Positions 50,066 through 59,300 of a stretch of 64,000 nt of DNA are shown piece by piece (position 1 is the stretch's first letter; each line of letters starts with the position of its first letter). Made by a program: the position numbers and the translations under genes. Source of the DNA: Streptomyces cinnamoneus (lineage in GTDB: Bacteria; Actinomycetota; Actinomycetes; Streptomycetales; Streptomycetaceae); NCBI RefSeq assembly GCF_002939475.1, contig NZ_PKFQ01000002.1, forward strand, positions 124,001 to 188,000. The letters are read 5' to 3'. Under the pieces are notes generated by a model that saw only the letters and a program-made list of their open reading frames with translations, was not told the origin of the DNA and made no database searches.

Positions 50066-51249
50066 CGGTTCACCTCGGCTTTCGCGTCGAAGCGTGTGGG
50101 AGCGAACGGCCGCAGGTCGCAGGCCGGTTCCTGGCCCGTGAGCTGCTGGGCCAGCAGCAGCCCGGTGGCGGGGGCGAGCCCGATGCCGGCGCCCTCGTGA
50201 CCGCAGGCGTGCAGCAGCCCGGGCGCGCGCGGGTCCGCGCCGATCACCGGCAGGTGGTCCGGGCAGTACGGGCGGAAGCCGCAGTAGGCGCGCAGGGCCG
50301 ACGCCTGGCCCAGCGCGGGGAACAGCGCGACGGCCTGCGCCGCCAGGCGGCGCAGCACGGGCAGGGACACCGTCCGGTCGAAGCCGACACGTTCGCGGCT
50401 GGCGCCGATGAGCACCGTGCCCGCCGGGGTGCCCTCGACCACGGCCGAGGTCTCCAGGCCCGCGCCGCCGCTGGCGACGTTCGCCACGTACTCGGCCGCG
50501 TACACCTTGTGCCGGATCAGCGGCGGCAGCGGCTCGGTGACGAGGACGAAGCCCCGGCGGGGCAGCACCGGCACGGGCGCGCCGGCGAGCGCGGACAGCT
50601 CGCCGCCCCACGTCCCGGCCGCGTTGACCACCGCTCCCGCCGGGAGGTCCCCCGCGGTCGTGGTGACTCCGGTGACCCGCCCGTCCCGGCCCTTGAGGAA
50701 GCCCGTGACGGTGACGCCGGTGCGCACCCGCACACCGTGGCGGCGGCGTGCGGCGCGCAGCAGGTGGGCGGCGGCGAGCACGGGCTGGACCTGGGCGTCG
50801 CCCGGGTAGTGGACGCCGCCGGCCAGGCCGGGCGCCAGGTGGGGTTCGTAGCCGGCCAGGCCGGCTGCCGTCACCGGGGCGGCTGCCACGCCGGCGGCCC
50901 GCTGCCCCGCGGCGAAGTCCTGAAGGGCGTCGAGCCCGTGCGGGGTGGCGGCGACCACGAGGCCGCCCTTGGCCTCGTACTCGAAGGGGTTGTCGAGCTC
51001 CTCGGCCAGCTCCCCCCACAGCCGGGTGGACAGCTGGGCGAGGGCCAGTTCGGGGCCGGGTCCCTTGTCGGAGACCAGGAGGTTGCCCTCGCCGGCACCG
51101 GTGGTGCCGCCCGCGACGGGCCCTCGGTCCACGACGGTGACCGTGAGACCGGCGCGGGCCGCGTGGTACGCGCAGGCCGCGCCGACCACTCCGGCGCCGA
51201 CGACCAGGACGTCCGGGTGCGGCCCGGCCGTTCGTGTGGGGTGCTGCAT
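50062..51249 (-). CDS. D-hydroxyproline dehydrogenase-like, DadA-type FAD subunit
   Basis: A 395-residue DAO-fold FAD enzyme from ATG 51249 (GAGGAAGAG before it). FAD motif VLVVGAGVVGAACAYHAARA, then AGAVVNAAGTWGGELSALAG, and the end YCGFRPYCPDHLPVIG plus CGHEGAGIGLAPATGLLLAQ. This is the catalytic HcnC/OoxB-type subunit that oxidises the D-amino acid ring. With the 2Fe-2S and alpha subunits it forms the membrane-linked or soluble complex that feeds electrons onward. The context (epimerase giving D-hydroxyproline) names the substrate; that part is inference. Confidence 0.9.
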   Translation of the reverse strand: MQHPTRTAGPHPDVLVVGAGVVGAACAYHAARAGLTVTVVDRGPVAGGTTGAGEGNLLVSDKGPGPELALAQLSTRLWGELAEELDNPFEYEAKGGLVVAATPHGLDALQDFAAGQRAAGVAAAPVTAAGLAGYEPHLAPGLAGGVHYPGDAQVQPVLAAAHLLRAARRRHGVRVRTGVTVTGFLKGRDGRVTGVTTTAGDLPAGAVVNAAGTWGGELSALAGAPVPVLPRRGFVLVTEPLPPLIRHKVYAAEYVANVASGGAGLETSAVVEGTPAGTVLIGASRERVGFDRTVSLPVLRRLAAQAVALFPALGQASALRAYCGFRPYCPDHLPVIGADPRAPGLLHACGHEGAGIGLAPATGLLLAQQLTGQEPACDLRPFAPTRFDAKAEVNR

Positions 51250-51296
51250 CTCTTCCTCGGGGGTGTCGCCGGTGCCGCCCGGCACCGTCGGTCTGC

Positions 51297-52496
51297 TCAC
51301 CGTCGCGTGATCCGGACGGTGTCCGATCCGTCGCGGGAGTCCAGGACGTCGACGCGGACACCCGACGCGGGATCGGTGAAGGACTGGCCCGCCCGGTACG
51401 CCGCGTCGTCGAGCTGTCCGCAGCCGGCGGGCGGCGTCGCGTCCGGTCTGGCGTCCTGCACGCGGACGGGCCCGTGTCCGGTCGGTGTGGCGGAGTCCAC
51501 GCGGTAGACGAGGACACCGGTGGAGCAGGCGCGGGCGTCCGCGGCGACGGCCCGGCGGGACTCCACGACGTAGGCCGTCGTCGGCGAGGTCCGCACCACC
51601 GCCGCCTTGGTGCCGCCGCCCCGGTACTCGACGGGCGTCAGCCGGACCGTGTCCGTGCCGGGCGTCGCCCGGCAGGCGACCTGGTCGTCGTCCAGCCAGC
51701 CGAGCTTCCACGCGTGCCAGCCGGAGTAGTGGGGCGCGGCACCCGAGACGAGGCCCATGACGTCCCAGCCGCCGACGTACCGGTGGACGTCGGAGCCGTC
51801 GAAGGCGTACAGGTCCGGCAGGCCGAAGAGGTGGGCGGTCTCGTGCCCCACGAGGCGGGGCCCCCAGCGCCACATGTCCTGCCCGAACGTCACCGCCCAC
51901 TTGATCCGGGTGCCGTCGGCGACGACGCCGGAGGCCGCCGGGTCGAACAGGTAGGCGGGCGAGAACGAGATCGCCGGGGCGTTTCGCGGCGGGACGACGT
52001 AGACCATGTCGTACCGCGAGAAGTCGGTGTACGGATCCGCGGCCGTGACCGCGTCCCGGACGTAACGCTCGTGCTGCTCGTGGCTGAGCCCGCGCTCGAA
52101 GCCGTAGGCGGTGGACGGCTTCGGCATCCGCACCCAGCTCCGCGCGGGCGTGACGGCGAGCCGGACCTTCCCGTACGACGCGTCGCGCAACCAGTTTGCA
52201 CCGGGCAGGAGCTGGGCCGCGACGTCCCCGGTGGGGCCGGTGGCCGGCGCGTCGGGGAAGTCGACGAAGACCATGGCGAGGCGGAGGGTGCCCAGCGGAC
52301 GCCGGAACTGGACGGGGTCGGTGTCATGACCCTCGTCGGTGTAGCCGGTGCGGCCGGGCAGGGCGCACCGCCCGGCCGGATCCCGGCCGGCCCGCGGCGG
52401 ACCCTGGGCGGCCGTGGCCGGGGCGGTGGCCGCCGTGAGCAGCGTCAGTGAGAGGACGGCCGTGAACAGCCGTCCGGTGAGCCGCGGTCGCGGCAT
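51297..52496 (-). CDS. Secreted M6-like zinc metalloprotease
   Basis: A 399-residue exported protein from ATG 52496, 7 bases after AAGGAG. Signal peptide: TGRLFTAVLSLTLLTAATAP. The zinc motif is VGHETAHLFGLPDLYA (HExxH near residue 220 with further ligands after it), as in the immune-inhibitor-A/M6 group. The N-terminal part LRLAMVFVDFPDAP is also typical. It sits between the hydroxyproline dehydrogenase genes and the prolyl iminopeptidase, so it may supply peptides for the locus by cutting collagen-like or cell-wall proteins. The substrate is not established. Confidence 0.85.
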   Translation of the reverse strand: MPRPRLTGRLFTAVLSLTLLTAATAPATAAQGPPRAGRDPAGRCALPGRTGYTDEGHDTDPVQFRRPLGTLRLAMVFVDFPDAPATGPTGDVAAQLLPGANWLRDASYGKVRLAVTPARSWVRMPKPSTAYGFERGLSHEQHERYVRDAVTAADPYTDFSRYDMVYVVPPRNAPAISFSPAYLFDPAASGVVADGTRIKWAVTFGQDMWRWGPRLVGHETAHLFGLPDLYAFDGSDVHRYVGGWDVMGLVSGAAPHYSGWHAWKLGWLDDDQVACRATPGTDTVRLTPVEYRGGGTKAAVVRTSPTTAYVVESRRAVAADARACSTGVLVYRVDSATPTGHGPVRVQDARPDATPPAGCGQLDDAAYRAGQSFTDPASGVRVDVLDSRDGSDTVRITRR

Positions 52497-52544
52497 GGCG
52501 TCACTCCTTGCGCAGCGTGTCCACGGTGGGGGAGGGGCGGGCCG

Positions 52545-53819
52545 TCAGACCCGGCCGGCGACCATGTCCATCAGACGGGCGAGCACCCGGTCGCCGGAGG
52601 CGGCGACGCCGTCGTGCTCCCACTCGTCGGTGACCCAGGTGCTCACGTTCCCCACGGCCCGGGCCGTGCCCAGGGAGAGGGAGGCGTCCACGTACATGTC
52701 GTCGTGGTAGACCACCGCGGCCACCGGGACCTCGTTGCGGGCCAGCCGGCCGAGGTCGTACAGCGGCGGCCAGTCGGCCCGCTCGGCGAGCAGGTCCGCG
52801 GCCTCGGCGAAGGGGCGCAGGCCGGCGATCTCCCGGAACATCCAGGGGTACATCATCTCGCCGGTGAACAGCAGCGGGTCGGCGTCCTCGGCGAACTCCG
52901 GGAAGTCGGCCAGGGCCCGCTCGGCGGCCCAGCCGGTGGGCTTGTCGCCCTGACCGTAGGAGGCGCCCTCGTGGATGACGGCGAAGAGCGGATTGTCCAC
53001 GAGCCCGGTGAGGGCCATGACCTGGTAGCGGAAGGTCGCCGACAGCCCGCCGCCGTCGAAGGCCTCGTCCAGCAGCCAGTGCACGCGCTCGAAGCCGTCG
53101 CCCATGCCGAAGGCCAGGCCCAGCGTGCGCAGCCGCCGCACCGTCAGCCGGTCGCCGTCCGGCAGCCGCACGTCCTCCCGCGCCAGCAGGTCGGCGATCC
53201 GCCGGACCCGCTCGGCGTCCTCGGGGTAACGGGCGTAGTACGTCGCGTTCTTGTCGCGCACCCGGGGATAGGTGCGGGCGTACACCTCGTCGGCGGTGGC
53301 CGAAAGGCCCGGCAGGCCACCGGTGACGTAACAGGCCCGCAGGCCCTCGGGGGCGCGCGAGAGGTAGGCGAGGGTGATGAAACCGCCGTAACTCTGACCG
53401 AGACTCTCCCAGGGCTGGTCGCCGCACAGGCGGCGCCGGATCAGCTCGCAGTCGGCCACGATCGCGTCGGAGCGGAAGTGGGCGAGGTACGCGGCCAGTT
53501 CGGCGGCGGAGCGGAACTCGGCGGCCGCCCGGGCGGTCACCGGGGTGGAGCGCCCCGTGCCGCGCTGGTCGAGCAGGAGCACCCGGTGGGTCCTCAGGGC
53601 GTGCCGCAGCCAGCCGGGGGTGGCGGCGTTCTGCGGCCGGGGCGACTTGCCGCCGGGGCCGCCCTGGAGGTAGAGCAGCCACGGCAGCCGTTCCCCGGCG
53701 CGGGCCGGGTCGACGACCTCGCGCGCGAACACCTCGATGGTGCGCCCGCCCGGGTCGGCGTGGTCGAGCGGCACGGTGAACCGGTGGTCGGTCATCGCGA
53801 GACCGGGGGTGCGGATCAT
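52545..53819 (-). CDS. Prolyl iminopeptidase-like alpha/beta hydrolase (S33)
   Basis: A 424-residue cytosolic S33 peptidase from ATG 53819. PIP marks: LPWLLYLQGGPGGKSPRPQN (oxyanion GGPGG), VLLLDQRGTGRSTPV, and nucleophile Ser in LGQSYGGFITLAYLS (near residue 142). It releases N-terminal proline, and often hydroxyproline, from peptides. It overlaps the last ABC-transporter gene by four bases, so imported peptides are the likely substrate. Confidence 0.92.
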   Translation of the reverse strand: MIRTPGLAMTDHRFTVPLDHADPGGRTIEVFAREVVDPARAGERLPWLLYLQGGPGGKSPRPQNAATPGWLRHALRTHRVLLLDQRGTGRSTPVTARAAAEFRSAAELAAYLAHFRSDAIVADCELIRRRLCGDQPWESLGQSYGGFITLAYLSRAPEGLRACYVTGGLPGLSATADEVYARTYPRVRDKNATYYARYPEDAERVRRIADLLAREDVRLPDGDRLTVRRLRTLGLAFGMGDGFERVHWLLDEAFDGGGLSATFRYQVMALTGLVDNPLFAVIHEGASYGQGDKPTGWAAERALADFPEFAEDADPLLFTGEMMYPWMFREIAGLRPFAEAADLLAERADWPPLYDLGRLARNEVPVAAVVYHDDMYVDASLSLGTARAVGNVSTWVTDEWEHDGVAASGDRVLARLMDMVAGRV

Positions 53820-54814
53820 GCGGGTGTCTCCTCGGGGTGGTGGCAGGCGACCCGGTGCCCGGGGGCCAGGTCGCGCAGGACGGGCTTCTCGGCCGCGCAC
53901 CGCTCGTCCGCCCTGGGGCAGCGGGTGCGGAAGGGGCAGCCGCTGGGCGGCTGCAGGGGGCTGGGGGGATCGCCGCGCAGGACGACGCGCTCCCGGTTCC
54001 GTTCGGCGTCGGGGTCGGGCAGGGGCACGGCGGCCAGCAGCGCGTGGGTGTAGGGGTGGGCGGGGCGGGCGAACAGGGCGTCCCGGCCGGCGATCTCGAC
54101 GATCGTGCCGAGGTACATGACGGCGATCCGGGTGCTGATCTGCCGCACCACGCCCAGGTCGTGGGCGATGAAGACGTACGCGAGCCCGAGCTCGTCCTGG
54201 AGGTCGGCCAGCAGGTTGAGGATCTGGGCCTGGACGGAGACGTCGAGCGCGGACACGGGCTCGTCGCACACCACCAGCCGGGGCCGCAGGGCCAGGGCGC
54301 GGGCGATGCCGATGCGCTGGGCCTGCCCGCCGGAGAACTCGTGCGGATGGCGGCGCGCGTGCTCCGGGCGCAGCCCGACCCGCTCCAGCAGCGCCTCCAC
54401 CGGCTCGCCGGGCGGGAGGTGCTGGTAGCGGAAGGGCGCGGTGAGGATCTGCCGCACGGTCTGCCGGGGGTTGAGGGACGAGAACGGGTCCTGGAAGATC
54501 ATCTGGAGTTCGCGGCGCACCGGTCGCAGCGCGTCGTCGCCGAGCCCGCACAGCTCCCGGCCGTCGAAGCACACCGAACCGGAGGTCGGTTCGATCAGCC
54601 GGGTGAGCATCCGCCCCAGCGTCGACTTCCCGCAGCCCGACTCACCCACCAGGCCCAGGGTCTCGCCGGCCCGCACCTCCAGCGACACCCCGTTCACGGC
54701 GGCCACGTGCCCGGCGAGCCGCCGGGTGAGCCCGTGCCGGACGGGATAGCGCTTGACCAGGTCCTCGGCCCGGAGCAGCGCGGTGGCCGTGCGCACGGCC
54801 GGGGGAGTGCTCAT
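53816..54814 (-). CDS. Peptide ABC transporter, ATP-binding protein (DppF-like)
   Basis: A 332-residue ABC ATPase: Walker A GLVGESGCGKSTL, signature HEFSGGQAQRIGIARALALR, Walker B VVCDEPVSALD, and HDLGVVRQISTRIAVMYLG. The C-terminal oligopeptide-type extension has the Cys cluster CPFRTRCPRADERCAAEKPV, common in OppF/DppF where it may bind an iron-sulfur cluster. Overlaps the iminopeptidase start and the DppD stop (both ATGA). Confidence 0.93.
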   Translation of the reverse strand: MSTPPAVRTATALLRAEDLVKRYPVRHGLTRRLAGHVAAVNGVSLEVRAGETLGLVGESGCGKSTLGRMLTRLIEPTSGSVCFDGRELCGLGDDALRPVRRELQMIFQDPFSSLNPRQTVRQILTAPFRYQHLPPGEPVEALLERVGLRPEHARRHPHEFSGGQAQRIGIARALALRPRLVVCDEPVSALDVSVQAQILNLLADLQDELGLAYVFIAHDLGVVRQISTRIAVMYLGTIVEIAGRDALFARPAHPYTHALLAAVPLPDPDAERNRERVVLRGDPPSPLQPPSGCPFRTRCPRADERCAAEKPVLRDLAPGHRVACHHPEETPA

Positions 54815-55626
54815 GAGCCGGCCTCCACGGTGGCCAGGCGCCGGGGCACGGGCCCGTCGACGCGCGGGACGCAGGCCAGCAGGCCACGGGTGTAGGGGTC
54901 GGCGGGCCGGCCGAACACCTCGCGCACGGGACCGTGTTCGACGACCCGGCCGCCGTTCATGACGCTCACGTCGTCGGCCATGCCCGCGACCACGCCCATG
55001 TCGTGGGTGATGAGCAGGACGGCGGTACCCGACTCCTCGCGCAGGTCGCGCAGCAGCTGGAGGATCTGCGCCTGCACGGTGACGTCGAGCGCGGTGGTGG
55101 GCTCGTCGGCGATCAGCAGGTCGGGCTCCAGGCACAGCGCCATCGCGATCATCACCCGTTGGCGCATCCCCCCGGAGAACTCGTGCGGGTAGTGCCGGGC
55201 CCGCCGCCCGGCCTCGGGGATGCCGACCCGCTCCAGCATGCGCACGGCCACCTCGCGGGCCGCCCGGCGGCTGGTGCGGCGGTGGGCGCGGTGGGCCTCG
55301 GCGATCTGGAAGCCCACCGTGTAATAGGGGTTCAGGCAGGACAGCGGATCCTGGAAGACCATCGCGATCCGGTCGCCGCGCAGCCGCCGCAGGGCCCCTC
55401 GGTCCAGGCCGAGCAGCTCCCGCCCGTCGAAGCGGACCGATCCGCCGACGGTGGCGGAGGCGGGCAACAGGCCGAGGACGGCCAGGCTCGTCACGGACTT
55501 CCCGGAGCCGGACTCGCCCACCACGCCGAGGGTGCGGCCGGCGTCCAGCTCCAGGCTCACGCCGTCCACGGCGCGCACGCCCGAACGGAAGGAGACGGTC
55601 AGGTCGTTGACGGACAGCAGGGTCAT
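54811..55626 (-). CDS. Peptide ABC transporter, ATP-binding protein (DppD-like)
   Basis: A 271-residue ABC ATPase: Walker A GVVGESGSGKSVTS, signature HEFSGGMRQRVMIAMALCLE, Walker B LLIADEPTTALDVTV, and THDMGVVAGMADDVSVM. The tail GRPADPYTRGLLACVPRVDG marks the OppD/DppD type, though it is shorter than many. Partner of DppF for ATP hydrolysis. It overlaps dppB by four bases. Confidence 0.93.
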   Translation of the reverse strand: MTLLSVNDLTVSFRSGVRAVDGVSLELDAGRTLGVVGESGSGKSVTSLAVLGLLPASATVGGSVRFDGRELLGLDRGALRRLRGDRIAMVFQDPLSCLNPYYTVGFQIAEAHRAHRRTSRRAAREVAVRMLERVGIPEAGRRARHYPHEFSGGMRQRVMIAMALCLEPDLLIADEPTTALDVTVQAQILQLLRDLREESGTAVLLITHDMGVVAGMADDVSVMNGGRVVEHGPVREVFGRPADPYTRGLLACVPRVDGPVPRRLATVEAGS

Positions 55627-56615
55627 CCCACGGCCCTCACTCTCGGGTCGAGCACCGCGTACACCAGGTCCACGGCGACGTTGGCGAGGATGACGAACGA
55701 GGCGGCGAAGAGGGTGACGCCCAGGATCACGGGCTGGTCGGCGCTGGTGATGGCGTCGGCCGCCAGTTTGCCCACCCCGGGCAGGCCGAACACCGACTCG
55801 GTGATGAGCGCCCCGCCCAGCAGCGCCCCCAGGTCCATGCCGAAGATCGTCACGATGGGCATCAGGGCGGGGCGCAGCGCGTGGCGGCGCAGGACGGTGT
55901 GCTCGGCCAGCCCCTTGGCCCGTGCGGTGCGCACGTAGTTGCGGCCCAGGCTCTCGACGACCTCGCCGCGCGTGATGCGGGCGTAGATCCCGGCGTAGAG
56001 CATCGCCAGGGCGATCCACGGCATGAGCAGGGACTGGAACCAGGCGCCCGGGTCCTCGGCCAGGCCCACCGCCCGCGGATAGGGCAGGGCGCCGAGCTTG
56101 ACGACGAGGACGTACTGGAGGACCAGCGCCGTGAAGTAGACCGGCAGGGAGATGCCGCCCAGGGCCGCGATCATCGCGGCGCGGTCCCAGAGACTGCCCT
56201 TGAGGAGGGCGGAGACGACACCGGCCGCCACGCCGACGGTCAGCCAGAGCAGGGCGGCCCCCACCGCGATGGACAGGGAGACCGGCAGCCGGCTGGTGAG
56301 CAGCTGCCACACGGGCTGGTTGGTCTGGAAGCTGAAGCCGAGGCAGGGGAAGGGGCAGTCCACGGCGCCGGGCCCGCTGCCGTAGGTGCGCCCGGTGAAG
56401 AGGCCGCCCAGGTAGCTGAGGAACTGCTCGTCCACGGGCCGGTCGATGCCGAGCAACGACCGTATCTGCCCGAGCCGTTCGGGGGTGCACGCCTTGCCGC
56501 ACGCCCCCTGTGCCGGATCGGCGGGCATCAGGTAGAAGATGCTGAAGGTCAGGACGCAGACGGTCAGCAGGATGGCGGTCGCGACGGCCAGTCTGCGCAG
56601 CAGGTAGAAGATCAT
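55623..56615 (-). CDS. Peptide ABC transporter permease (DppB-like)
   Basis: A 330-residue permease from ATG 56615. Starts MIFYLLRRLAVATAILLTVC, with a large extracellular loop holding Cys residues (GACGKACTPERLG, DCPFPCLG), then five more helices and the EAA-type contact GRNYVRTARAKGLAEHTVLR. The four Cys in the first loop probably form disulfides outside, a little unusual for DppB. Overlaps dppC's stop by four bases. Confidence 0.93.
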   Translation of the reverse strand: MIFYLLRRLAVATAILLTVCVLTFSIFYLMPADPAQGACGKACTPERLGQIRSLLGIDRPVDEQFLSYLGGLFTGRTYGSGPGAVDCPFPCLGFSFQTNQPVWQLLTSRLPVSLSIAVGAALLWLTVGVAAGVVSALLKGSLWDRAAMIAALGGISLPVYFTALVLQYVLVVKLGALPYPRAVGLAEDPGAWFQSLLMPWIALAMLYAGIYARITRGEVVESLGRNYVRTARAKGLAEHTVLRRHALRPALMPIVTIFGMDLGALLGGALITESVFGLPGVGKLAADAITSADQPVILGVTLFAASFVILANVAVDLVYAVLDPRVRAVG

Positions 56616-57559
56616 CGTTGCTTGCTCCCGGGGTCGAGCTCGTCCCGTACGGCGTCGCCCAGGACGTTGAAGGCCAGCACGGTGAGGAAGAGGAAACCGC
56701 CGGGGATGAGGAAGTAGGCGGGGTCGGCCGCGTACCACGGGACGGCCGAGGCGATCATCTGGCCCCAGGACGGGGTCGGCGGCCGCACCCCCACGCCGAG
56801 GAAGGACAGTCCGGCCTCGGTGGCCACGCAGCCCGGGATCGAGACGGTGGCGACGACGAGGACCGGCCCGGTGAGGTTGGGCAGGATCTCGCGCACCAGC
56901 AGGGCGCGGCGCCGGGCGCCCAGGGCCCGGGCCGCCTCCACGAACTCGCCGTGCGCCAGCACCATCGTCTGACCGCGCACGATCCGGCCGACGTAGGGCC
57001 AGCCGAAGAAGCCGAGGACGACGACCAGCAGCAGCTCGCGGTCCGCGCCGGGGGCCGCCGCCATCAGCGCGATCATGAAGATGAGGCTGGGGAAGGACAT
57101 CAGCAGGTCCATCGTCCGGCCGATGACCGTGTCGGTGCGTCCGCCGAGGAAGCCCGCCAGCAGGCCGAGGAACGTCCCCAGCGTGACCGACAGCAGCGTG
57201 GCGAGCACCGCGATGAGCAGCGAGACGCGGGTGCCCCACACGATGCGGGCGAAGACGTCCCGGCCGCTGACCGGTTCGACGCCCAGCCAGTGTTCGCCGC
57301 CGATCCCCCCGGCGGTGCCGCGCGGCAGGCCACCCAGCGCCTGGTCGACGGCCTTGCCGTCGAACGCCGTCGGGGAGGCCCCGTACCAGTGGGTGATCAG
57401 GGGCGCCGCCAGGGCCAGGACGGCCAGCAGCGCGATGACGGCGAGGCTCGCCGCCGCGGAGGGCCTGCGCAGCAGGCGGCGCACGACGGTGGGGGCCTCC
57501 CGGCCGCCGTCGCCGTCCGTTCGGGCGGCGGCCGGGAGGGGCTCGGCGGTTGTGGACAT
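56612..57559 (-). CDS. Peptide ABC transporter permease (DppC-like)
   Basis: A 315-residue permease from ATG 57559 (GAGG before it). Six helices, a long loop HWLGVEPVSGRDVFARIVWG typical of DppC, and the EAA contact FVEAARALGARRRALLVREI. Ends VRDELDPGSKQR. It starts two bases after the substrate-binding protein gene stop. Confidence 0.93.
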   Translation of the reverse strand: MSTTAEPLPAAARTDGDGGREAPTVVRRLLRRPSAAASLAVIALLAVLALAAPLITHWYGASPTAFDGKAVDQALGGLPRGTAGGIGGEHWLGVEPVSGRDVFARIVWGTRVSLLIAVLATLLSVTLGTFLGLLAGFLGGRTDTVIGRTMDLLMSFPSLIFMIALMAAAPGADRELLLVVVLGFFGWPYVGRIVRGQTMVLAHGEFVEAARALGARRRALLVREILPNLTGPVLVVATVSIPGCVATEAGLSFLGVGVRPPTPSWGQMIASAVPWYAADPAYFLIPGGFLFLTVLAFNVLGDAVRDELDPGSKQR

Positions 57560-57561
57560 CG

Positions 57562-59250
57562 TCACTTCCTCAGTCCCAGGGAGACCAGGTCGAGCCGGCC
57601 GACGTAGGCGATGTGGCCGTAGGCGCCGGTGACGTTGGGGCCGGTCAGGACCGCCGACTTGTCCCACAGGAACGGCACCACCGGCGCGTCCCGCATGATC
57701 TGCCTCGACAGTTCGCCGTAGGCGGCGTCCGCCTGCGCCTGGTCGGGCATCGCGGCGATCGCGTCGAACCGGGCGTTGACGTCGGGGGAGTCGTACTGCG
57801 AGTGGTTGTTGTTGCCCTGCCGGGTGATGAGCCTGCCGTCCAGGATGGTCGGCAGGTAGGTCGAGGCCCCCGGCCAGTCCGGGGTCCAGCCGTCGATCGC
57901 CAGGTCGTGCTGCTGGTCGGTGTTGGCGACCGTGCTCCAGTACGCGGACTGGCTGATCTCGTTGATCCGCACCCGGATGCCGGCCTTGCCGAGGGACTCC
58001 TGCACGGCCTCGCCCTGCGCCTTGCCGCTGGCCGTGGCCGAGGTGTCGAGGGTCAGGTCGACGCCGTCCGCCAGCCCGGCGTCGGCCAGCAGCTTCCTGG
58101 CCCTGGCCGGATCGCCCTTGCCGCCGGGCGAGGGGTAGGGGTCGTCGGCGACGTGCGCGGTGAGGGTGGGGGGCAGGAGCGTGGTGGCGAGGTCGCCGGC
58201 GACCGGGCCGCCGCGGGTGGTGCGCAGGGCGTCCTTGTCCAGCGCGTAGGCGATGGCCTGCCGCACGCGGACGTCGTCGAGCGGCTTGCGCCGGGTGTTC
58301 ACCGACAGGAACCGGGTGTTGGCCGACTCGCCCTTGACCAGGCGGGACTTGACGCGCGGATCGCTGAGGACCCGGCCCACCGAGGCGGAGCCGATGGGTT
58401 CGAAGCCGACGGCGTCCGCGTCCTCGCCCTGGGCGGCGATCAGCCGCTGGTCGACGACGGCCGGGTCCATGTTCAGGTCCATCACGATCCGGTCGGGCAT
58501 GGCCTTGCGCACGGTGTCGGTGGCCCGGTCCCAGTGGGTGTTGCGGGTCAGCGCCAGCCGCTTCTTGGGCTCGAACCGCTCGATGCGGTACGGGCCGGAG
58601 GAGAAGGGGCGGCCGTCGTAGCCGACGCCCTTGTCCTTGTCCTTCGGCACCGGGGAGAACAACGGCGTGGAGACCGCGGCGCCGAAGTCCGCCACCGGCC
58701 GGCTCAGCCGGAAGACGATCGTCCGGGCGTCGGGCGTCTCGATCGAGGACAGGCCCCGGTCGTCCTTGTACGGGCCCTTGTAGTCCGACTCGCCGCGCAG
58801 CCACATCCGGGCGTAGGGCACGCCCTCGGGCAGCTCGGCGGCGAAGGACCGCTCCACGCCGTACTTGACGTCCGCGCTGGTGACGGCCCGGCCGTCCTCG
58901 AAGGCCACGCCCTCCTTGAGTGTGAAGGTCCACGTCTTCGCGCCGTCGGAGGGCCTGCCGGTGTCGGTGGCCAGGTCCGGCACGATCTTCCCGCCGTCCC
59001 TGCCGGGCGCGGCCGCGACGGTGGTCAGCGTGCGGTAGATGAGCCGGCTGACGTCCTGTGAGGACGTCACGTTGTTGCGGGCGGGGTCCAGGTGCTCCAG
59101 GTCGATGCTGGACAGGACGTGCAGCGTGCCGCCGCGCTTGGCCTCGGCGTCCTGTCCGCCGCCCGCGCCGCCCGCTCCCCCGCAGCCGGCGGTGACCAAC
59201 AGCCCCAGGACCGCCATGCCCGCCGCCAGCGCGGCGCGCCGTCTGCTCAC
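57562..59250 (-). CDS. Peptide ABC transporter, substrate-binding lipoprotein
   Basis: A 562-residue SBP_bac_5 (cluster C) lipoprotein from GTG 59250, six bases after GGGAGG. Lipobox VTAGC after MAVLGLLVTAGCGG. Family marks: GGTLHVLSSIDLEHLDPARN, WTFTLKEGVAFEDGRAVTSA, DVKYGVERSF and FSSGPYRIERFEPKKRLALT. First gene of the operon after the LysR divergent promoter. Its ligand should be short peptides; proline/hydroxyproline peptides are inferred from neighbours only. Confidence 0.93.
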   Translation of the reverse strand: MSRRRAALAAGMAVLGLLVTAGCGGAGGAGGGQDAEAKRGGTLHVLSSIDLEHLDPARNNVTSSQDVSRLIYRTLTTVAAAPGRDGGKIVPDLATDTGRPSDGAKTWTFTLKEGVAFEDGRAVTSADVKYGVERSFAAELPEGVPYARMWLRGESDYKGPYKDDRGLSSIETPDARTIVFRLSRPVADFGAAVSTPLFSPVPKDKDKGVGYDGRPFSSGPYRIERFEPKKRLALTRNTHWDRATDTVRKAMPDRIVMDLNMDPAVVDQRLIAAQGEDADAVGFEPIGSASVGRVLSDPRVKSRLVKGESANTRFLSVNTRRKPLDDVRVRQAIAYALDKDALRTTRGGPVAGDLATTLLPPTLTAHVADDPYPSPGGKGDPARARKLLADAGLADGVDLTLDTSATASGKAQGEAVQESLGKAGIRVRINEISQSAYWSTVANTDQQHDLAIDGWTPDWPGASTYLPTILDGRLITRQGNNNHSQYDSPDVNARFDAIAAMPDQAQADAAYGELSRQIMRDAPVVPFLWDKSAVLTGPNVTGAYGHIAYVGRLDLVSLGLRK

Positions 59251-59300
59251 GTTGTGCCTCCCGGTCTTCCTCGACCTGACGATGAGCAGAAGGTTGCCGA

